Of a stretch of 34,464 nt of DNA, positions 30,244 to 34,464 are shown one piece after another. The position numbers and the translations under genes were made by a program. The DNA lies in assembly GCA_017469685.1 (NCBI GenBank), contig JAFUFW010000017.1, positions 1 through 34,464 on the forward strand, read 5' to 3'. The stretch comes from Bacteroidaceae bacterium. GTDB lineage: Bacteria; Bacteroidota; Bacteroidia; Bacteroidales; Bacteroidaceae. The first letter of the stretch is position 1. Each line of letters begins with the position of its first letter. Under the pieces are notes generated by a model. It was not told the origin of the DNA, searched no databases, and was given only the letters and a program-made list of their open reading frames with translations.

Positions 30244-33200
30244 ATGAGCATAGAACAAACTTTACGTGAACGCATTCTTATCCTCGACGGTGCAATCGGA
30301 ACTAAGTTGCAAGCGTTGGGCGTGACTACAGAGCATTTCCACCGCGGCCGCTTCGCCAGTTGGCCGGTATCGCTTGTAGGCAACAACGATGTCCTATGCC
30401 TAACGGCGCCAGAGGTGGTGAGCCATGTTCACAGGCTTTACATAGAAGCGGGCGCCGACATCATCACTACCAACACCTTTTCGTCCAACAGCATCAGCCA
30501 GCGCGAATATGCCTGCGCCGATGAAGCACGCCTGATGGCTCGTGAAGGAGCCCGCCTTGCGCGCCAGCAGGCCGACGCTGTCAGCAATCGTAAGGTGTGG
30601 GTTGCTGGTTCTATTGGGCCTACAGCCAAATCACTCACCATGGCATCTGACATCAGCCGCGCCGGCGAGCGACAAGTGGGTTTCGACGAGATGGCCGCAG
30701 CCTATGGCGAACAGGCTGAGGCGCTAATAGAAGGCGGGGCCGACGTACTGCTGCTTGAGACTTGCTATGATGCCCTGAACGCCAAGGCTGCCATCTACGC
30801 CATCGAATGCCTCAACGAGCGGACGGGGAGAGAGATACCGCTGATGGTATCAGCCACTGTTAACGATCGCAGTGGCCGCACGCTAACGGGGCAAACACTC
30901 TTTGCTTTTTTCAGAAGCATAGCCCACTACCCTCACCTTCTGAGCTTTGGATTGAACTGTTCGTTCGGTGTTGCCGACCTGCGGCCTTTCTTAGAACAGC
31001 TTTCACCGGCCGTTCCTGTCAACCTGTCGATATATCCTAATGCGGGCTTGCCCAACGAGATGGGTGAATATGAGGAGTTGCCTGACTATACAGCCAGCCA
31101 CCTGCGCCAAATGGCCGAAGCTGGCTTGCTGAACATTGCCGGCGGCTGCTGCGGCACTGACGAACGACACATCCGACGTATAGCCGAGGCCGTGCGCGGC
31201 CTGCAACCCCGCGCCCTGCCGCAGGCCGACAATCGTCTGTGGCTCTCGGGACTGGAACCCTTGCTCATAGACCGCAACACGCAGAACTTCACGAATATCG
31301 GCGAGCGCACAAACGTGGCCGGGTCGCGTAGGTTTGCACGTCTGATAGCTGCCGGGCAGCACGATGAGGCTTTGGCCGTAGCGCGCCAACAGATAGAGGG
31401 CGGAGCCTCGGTGATCGATATCAACATGGACGACGCTATGCTTGACAGCCCTTCGGCCATGCAGACCTTCTGCCGCTTCATTGCCACCGACCCTGCGGTG
31501 GCCCGTGCGGCCCTGATGATAGACTCTTCTGACTGGGGCACAGTGCTTGCGGGCCTAAAAAATGCTCAGGGCAAATGCATAGTAAACTCCATAAGCCTCA
31601 AGAACGGCGAGGCCGACTTCCTCAATAAGGCGCGCGAACTGCGCAGGCAGGGTGCGGCGGTCGTCGTCATGGCTTTCGACGAGGACGGTCAGGCCACTAC
31701 ATTCGAGCGCAAGACAGCCATTGCCGAGCGGGCCTACCGCCTGCTCACTGGTATCGGCTTCCCCCCACAGGAGATAATCATTGACGTAAATATCCTCTCC
31801 GTAGGCACGGGCCTCGCCGAACATCAAGCCTACGGCATAGATTTCATACGCGCCGTGGGTTGGATCAAAGAGCATCTGCCACAGGCCAAGACGAGCGGCG
31901 GCGTCAGCAACCTCTCTTTCAGTTTCCGTGGCAACAACGAAGTGCGCGAGGCCATGCACTCGGTGTTCCTCTACCATGCCATCAAGGCGGGTTTAGACAT
32001 GGCCATCGTGAATCCAGCCATGCTGAAGGCTTACGATGAGATTGAGCCCGATTTGCTGAAAGCTGTCGAGGACGTAGTGCTCAACAGCGACGACGGGGCC
32101 ACCGAGCGCCTCATTGCCATAGCCCAGAAGATCAAGGAGGAAAAAGACAACGACGGCGGGAAGCAGCAGCCCGACCTCGCTGCCAGGGCGCACGACACAT
32201 GGAATCAGCGTCCGGTAGAGGAACGTCTGGCCTTTGCCCTCGCCAACGGCGACAGCAGCCACCTCGCAACCGACATTCCCGAGGCTTTGGCGCAGTACGG
32301 ACGCCCTATCGCCGTTATTGAGCAACCGCTCATGCAGGCCATGGAACAAATAGGTGCGCGCTTTGCCGAGGGAAAGATGTTTCTGCCGCAGGTGGTTAAG
32401 GCCGCACAGGTGATGAAGAACGCAGTAGCGTTGCTCCAGCCTTTCATTGACGCCGATGCAGAGAGCTCTGCCTCAGCCCGCCCAAAGGTGGTACTGGCCA
32501 CAGCCAACGGCGACGTCCACGACATCGGGAAGAACATCGTAGCCATCGTGCTTGCTTGCAACGGCTTCGATATCGTAGACCTCGGCGTTATGGTCGCAGC
32601 CGAGACAATTATCGAAGCGGCAAAGACGCACACCCCCCTCTTCGTAGGCGTAAGCGGACTCATAACTCCGTCGCTCAAGGAGATGGAGACGCTGTGCCTT
32701 ATGTTCCAGCGTGAGGGCTTACGAGTGCCTGTAATTGTGGGCGGAGCTACGACCTCTGCCATTCACACTGCTGTGCGCCTGGCTCCGCTCTACGACGGTC
32801 TGGTAGCCTACGGCGGCGATGCTTCGCAGACGGCGCTCATTGCCAAGCGCCTGCAGATGGATGCAGAGGCCTGCTCTGGCCAGATACGTGCCGACCAACA
32901 CCGCCTTTGCGAAGCCTACGACGAACATCAGGTGAAGCTCCTGCCCTATGCTGAAGCCAACCTTCAGGCTCCCCATTTCGCCGTTCCCCCGGCTTACCCA
33001 ACAGCCACCGAACTGCAGCAGAGAGTGCCGCCATTGGACATTTCCCTTTCAGAGGTTGAACCGTTTATTGACTGGCGTATGTTCCTCATGTTCTGGGGCT
33101 TTAAGGGCGAGACGCTGCCGCAGCAGCTCGTCAATCCCGAAGCCGAGCGCACTCTGCTCGAGGGCAAGAGTCGCCTGAGGGAAGCCATAGCACTCGGCTG

Positions 33201-33753
33201 CCTGAGCTTGCAGGCCCTGCTCCGTTTCGAGCCTGCCACACGCAGCGGCAACGACATCTTACTGCCCGACGGCGAACGCCTGCCCATGCTCCGCAGCCAG
33301 AGCAGCCGCGGTCATTTCCTCTGCCTGGCCGACTATTTCGACGAACATTCGTCCCTGCCTTTAGGCCTGTTCACGATAGTGGCCAAGACCCTCACTGAGC
33401 CTGCCTCCGAGGGCGACCGCCTGATGAGCCATGCCCTTTGCGCCCGCCTCGCCGAGGCCTGTGCCGAATGGCTCAGTTCGCAGATAGGGCTGCACACGCT
33501 GCGCGTGGCTTTCGGATATGCCACCTGCCCCGACCACTCGCTCAAGCGCATCGTCGTGGACCGCCTGCAGGCCGAGCAGCGATTAGGCATCACCGTCAAC
33601 GGCCACTACTCCATCGACCCCAGCACCGCCATATGCGGCCTATACATCTGCCATCCCGAGGCCCGCTACTTCCCCGTAGGGCGCATCGACAACGAGCAGA
33701 AAGCCGACTACTGCAGACGCCGCGGGATTGATGAATTAGAACTAAGGGATTAG
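30244..33753 (+). CDS. metH: Cobalamin-dependent methionine synthase (MetH)
   Basis: 1169 residues from the ATG at 30244; the ATG at 30232 (adding MSTH) is an alternative. It methylates homocysteine with methyl-THF through methylcobalamin. All four modules are present: homocysteine domain (~1-330; ILILDGAIGTKLQALG, zinc ligands C239 in GLNCSFG and C302/C303 in GGCCGT); pterin domain (~340-610; FTNIGERTNVAGSRRFARLI, DINMDDAMLD); B12 cap and binding domain (~630-880; DVHDIGKN with H759 as the cobalt ligand, VGVSGLITPS, VGGATTS); and the AdoMet reactivation domain (~900-1169; RVAFGYATCPDH, YFPVGRIDNEQKADY). It is slightly shorter than the E. coli enzyme (1227). metF starts 5 nt after its TAG stop. 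Confidence 0.97.
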   Translation: MSIEQTLRERILILDGAIGTKLQALGVTTEHFHRGRFASWPVSLVGNNDVLCLTAPEVVSHVHRLYIEAGADIITTNTFSSNSISQREYACADEARLMAREGARLARQQADAVSNRKVWVAGSIGPTAKSLTMASDISRAGERQVGFDEMAAAYGEQAEALIEGGADVLLLETCYDALNAKAAIYAIECLNERTGREIPLMVSATVNDRSGRTLTGQTLFAFFRSIAHYPHLLSFGLNCSFGVADLRPFLEQLSPAVPVNLSIYPNAGLPNEMGEYEELPDYTASHLRQMAEAGLLNIAGGCCGTDERHIRRIAEAVRGLQPRALPQADNRLWLSGLEPLLIDRNTQNFTNIGERTNVAGSRRFARLIAAGQHDEALAVARQQIEGGASVIDINMDDAMLDSPSAMQTFCRFIATDPAVARAALMIDSSDWGTVLAGLKNAQGKCIVNSISLKNGEADFLNKARELRRQGAAVVVMAFDEDGQATTFERKTAIAERAYRLLTGIGFPPQEIIIDVNILSVGTGLAEHQAYGIDFIRAVGWIKEHLPQAKTSGGVSNLSFSFRGNNEVREAMHSVFLYHAIKAGLDMAIVNPAMLKAYDEIEPDLLKAVEDVVLNSDDGATERLIAIAQKIKEEKDNDGGKQQPDLAARAHDTWNQRPVEERLAFALANGDSSHLATDIPEALAQYGRPIAVIEQPLMQAMEQIGARFAEGKMFLPQVVKAAQVMKNAVALLQPFIDADAESSASARPKVVLATANGDVHDIGKNIVAIVLACNGFDIVDLGVMVAAETIIEAAKTHTPLFVGVSGLITPSLKEMETLCLMFQREGLRVPVIVGGATTSAIHTAVRLAPLYDGLVAYGGDASQTALIAKRLQMDAEACSGQIRADQHRLCEAYDEHQVKLLPYAEANLQAPHFAVPPAYPTATELQQRVPPLDISLSEVEPFIDWRMFLMFWGFKGETLPQQLVNPEAERTLLEGKSRLREAIALGCLSLQALLRFEPATRSGNDILLPDGERLPMLRSQSSRGHFLCLADYFDEHSSLPLGLFTIVAKTLTEPASEGDRLMSHALCARLAEACAEWLSSQIGLHTLRVAFGYATCPDHSLKRIVVDRLQAEQRLGITVNGHYSIDPSTAICGLYICHPEARYFPVGRIDNEQKADYCRRRGIDELELRD

Positions 33754-33758
33754 AGAAT

Positions 33759-34464
33759 ATGAGTAAAGTAATAGATATTATCCGCGGGGCGACGAAGCCT
33801 TTTGCAAGCTTCGAACTGGTGCCGCCCCTGAAAGGGAGTGATGTGGCACGCCTCTACGACAGCCTCGACCCCCTCATGGCCTTTGCGCCGCCTTTCATCA
33901 ACATCACCTGCCACCGCGACGAGGTGGAGTATGTGCCTAACCCCGACGGCTCATTCACTAAGATGACGCTGGCACGGCGCCCGAGCACGATAGCCATCGT
34001 AGCGGCCATCATGCGCCGCTACCCGCAGCTCGAAATCGTCCCGCACGTAATCTGCGGCGGCGCCTCACGCCCTAAGATTGAGAGCGAACTGCTCGACCTG
34101 CACTTCCTGGGCGTGCGCAACGTTATGGCCCTGCGCGGCGACGCGCTGCCTGGGCAGCGCTATTTCACGCCTGAGCCCGACGGCTTCGCCCATAGCAACG
34201 AGCTGGTGAATTTAATCCACGGGTTGAACAGCGGCCGCTACCTCGACCCGACTGTCAAGACGCCCTTGCCAACCGACTTCTGCGTGGGCGTGGCCTCCTA
34301 CCCCGAGAAGCACTTCGAGGCAGCCAACCTCGACACTGACATCCGCTATCTGAAGCAGAAGGTGGAGGCTGGCGCCGACTATATCGTCACGCAGATGTTC
34401 TTCGACAACGACAGTTACTACCGCTTCGTTGACCATGCGCGCCGTGCAGGCATCAATGTTCCCA
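33759..34464 (+). CDS. metF: 5,10-methylenetetrahydrofolate reductase (MetF), 3'-truncated by window edge
   Basis: Starts at the ATG at 33759, 5 nt after metH, and stays open to the window end (235 codons seen of about 315). It reads MSKVIDIIRGATKPFASFEL, VPPLKGSDVARLYDSLDPLM, PFINITCHRDEVEYV, VPHVICGG, LHFLGVRNVMALRGD (FAD/folate site) and GADYIVTQMFFDND, all characteristic of the MetF TIM barrel; the Glu of FELVPP is the catalytic acid. It uses NAD(P)H and FAD to make methyl-THF, the methyl donor for MetH, which explains the operon. The C-terminus lies outside the window. Confidence 0.95.
   Translation, partial: MSKVIDIIRGATKPFASFELVPPLKGSDVARLYDSLDPLMAFAPPFINITCHRDEVEYVPNPDGSFTKMTLARRPSTIAIVAAIMRRYPQLEIVPHVICGGASRPKIESELLDLHFLGVRNVMALRGDALPGQRYFTPEPDGFAHSNELVNLIHGLNSGRYLDPTVKTPLPTDFCVGVASYPEKHFEAANLDTDIRYLKQKVEAGADYIVTQMFFDNDSYYRFVDHARRAGINVP

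Noticed and set aside
1-34464. CRISPR arrays, insertion sequences, integrase or prophage genes
   Set aside because: No regularly spaced repeats, transposase, integrase or phage structural genes were seen on either strand.

Overview
The window is chromosomal DNA from a member of the Bacteroidales, most likely Prevotellaceae or a close relative; the family placement is an inference. The support is: promoters of the Bacteroidetes type (TTTG, about 19-20 nt, then TAnnTTTG) in front of many genes, almost no Shine-Dalgarno sites, a BACON-domain lipoprotein, a TonB receptor with a carboxypeptidase-like N-terminal domain, BspA-type leucine-rich repeats, DUF4837, DUF1080 and an HU-wHTH protein. Most genes are fairly GC-rich, with a visibly more AT-rich patch at about 4.39-5.61 kb and another at 7.85-8.52 kb.

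Layout. 1-4086 (+): the 3' part of a GH35 beta-galactosidase and a secreted six-hairpin glycosidase-like protein, probably one polysaccharide-use operon. 4102-5734: an accessory patch. Two 121-bp direct repeats (each carrying an end-of-gene tail plus a terminator) bracket a complete 'polyvalent protein' kinase gene and broken pieces of a type I restriction-modification operon (RhuM N-terminus joined to HsdS C-terminus, and an HsdM C-terminus). 5755-7834 (-): a transglutaminase/LRR lipoprotein and an HU-wHTH protein. 7835-9137: a gene-poor, repeat-rich stretch that holds a VapD toxin gene and a small upstream partner gene between two copies of a 55-bp repeat. 9138-10484 (-): a Fic protein and a DUF3267 membrane zincin. 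10738-15946 (-): a BACON/OB-fold lipoprotein downstream of a TonB-dependent receptor that is broken by a single in-frame amber codon.

16139-20774 (+): a DUF4837 lipoprotein with a palindromic repeat inserted in frame, a FadL/OmpP1 outer-membrane protein, MenA and a CPBP protease. 20883-21121: the debris of a C10 peptidase gene. 21096-24803 (-): an HsdR_N-like nuclease-fold protein, GreA, a secreted TIM-barrel epimerase, an AlkD-like repair protein and Fe/Mn superoxide dismutase. 24979-29394 (-): a four-gene unit of two Gfo/Idh/MocA oxidoreductases (one with a Tat signal) and two tandem DUF1080 proteins, which fits exported 3-keto-glycoside metabolism.

29674-30093 (-): a complete stable-RNA operon: promoter, tRNA-Ser(GGA), SRP RNA, tRNA-Thr(TGT), terminator. 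Divergent from it, 30183-34464 (+) carries metH (cobalamin-dependent methionine synthase) and the start of metF, which runs off the window; MetF makes the methyl-THF that MetH uses.

The most unusual items are the repeat-bounded restriction-modification scar with its intact, promoter-equipped kinase gene, the repeat-flanked vapD cassette, the amber-interrupted TonB receptor, and the in-frame palindromic insertion in the DUF4837 gene. All homology calls are from reading the protein sequence; no database search was run.
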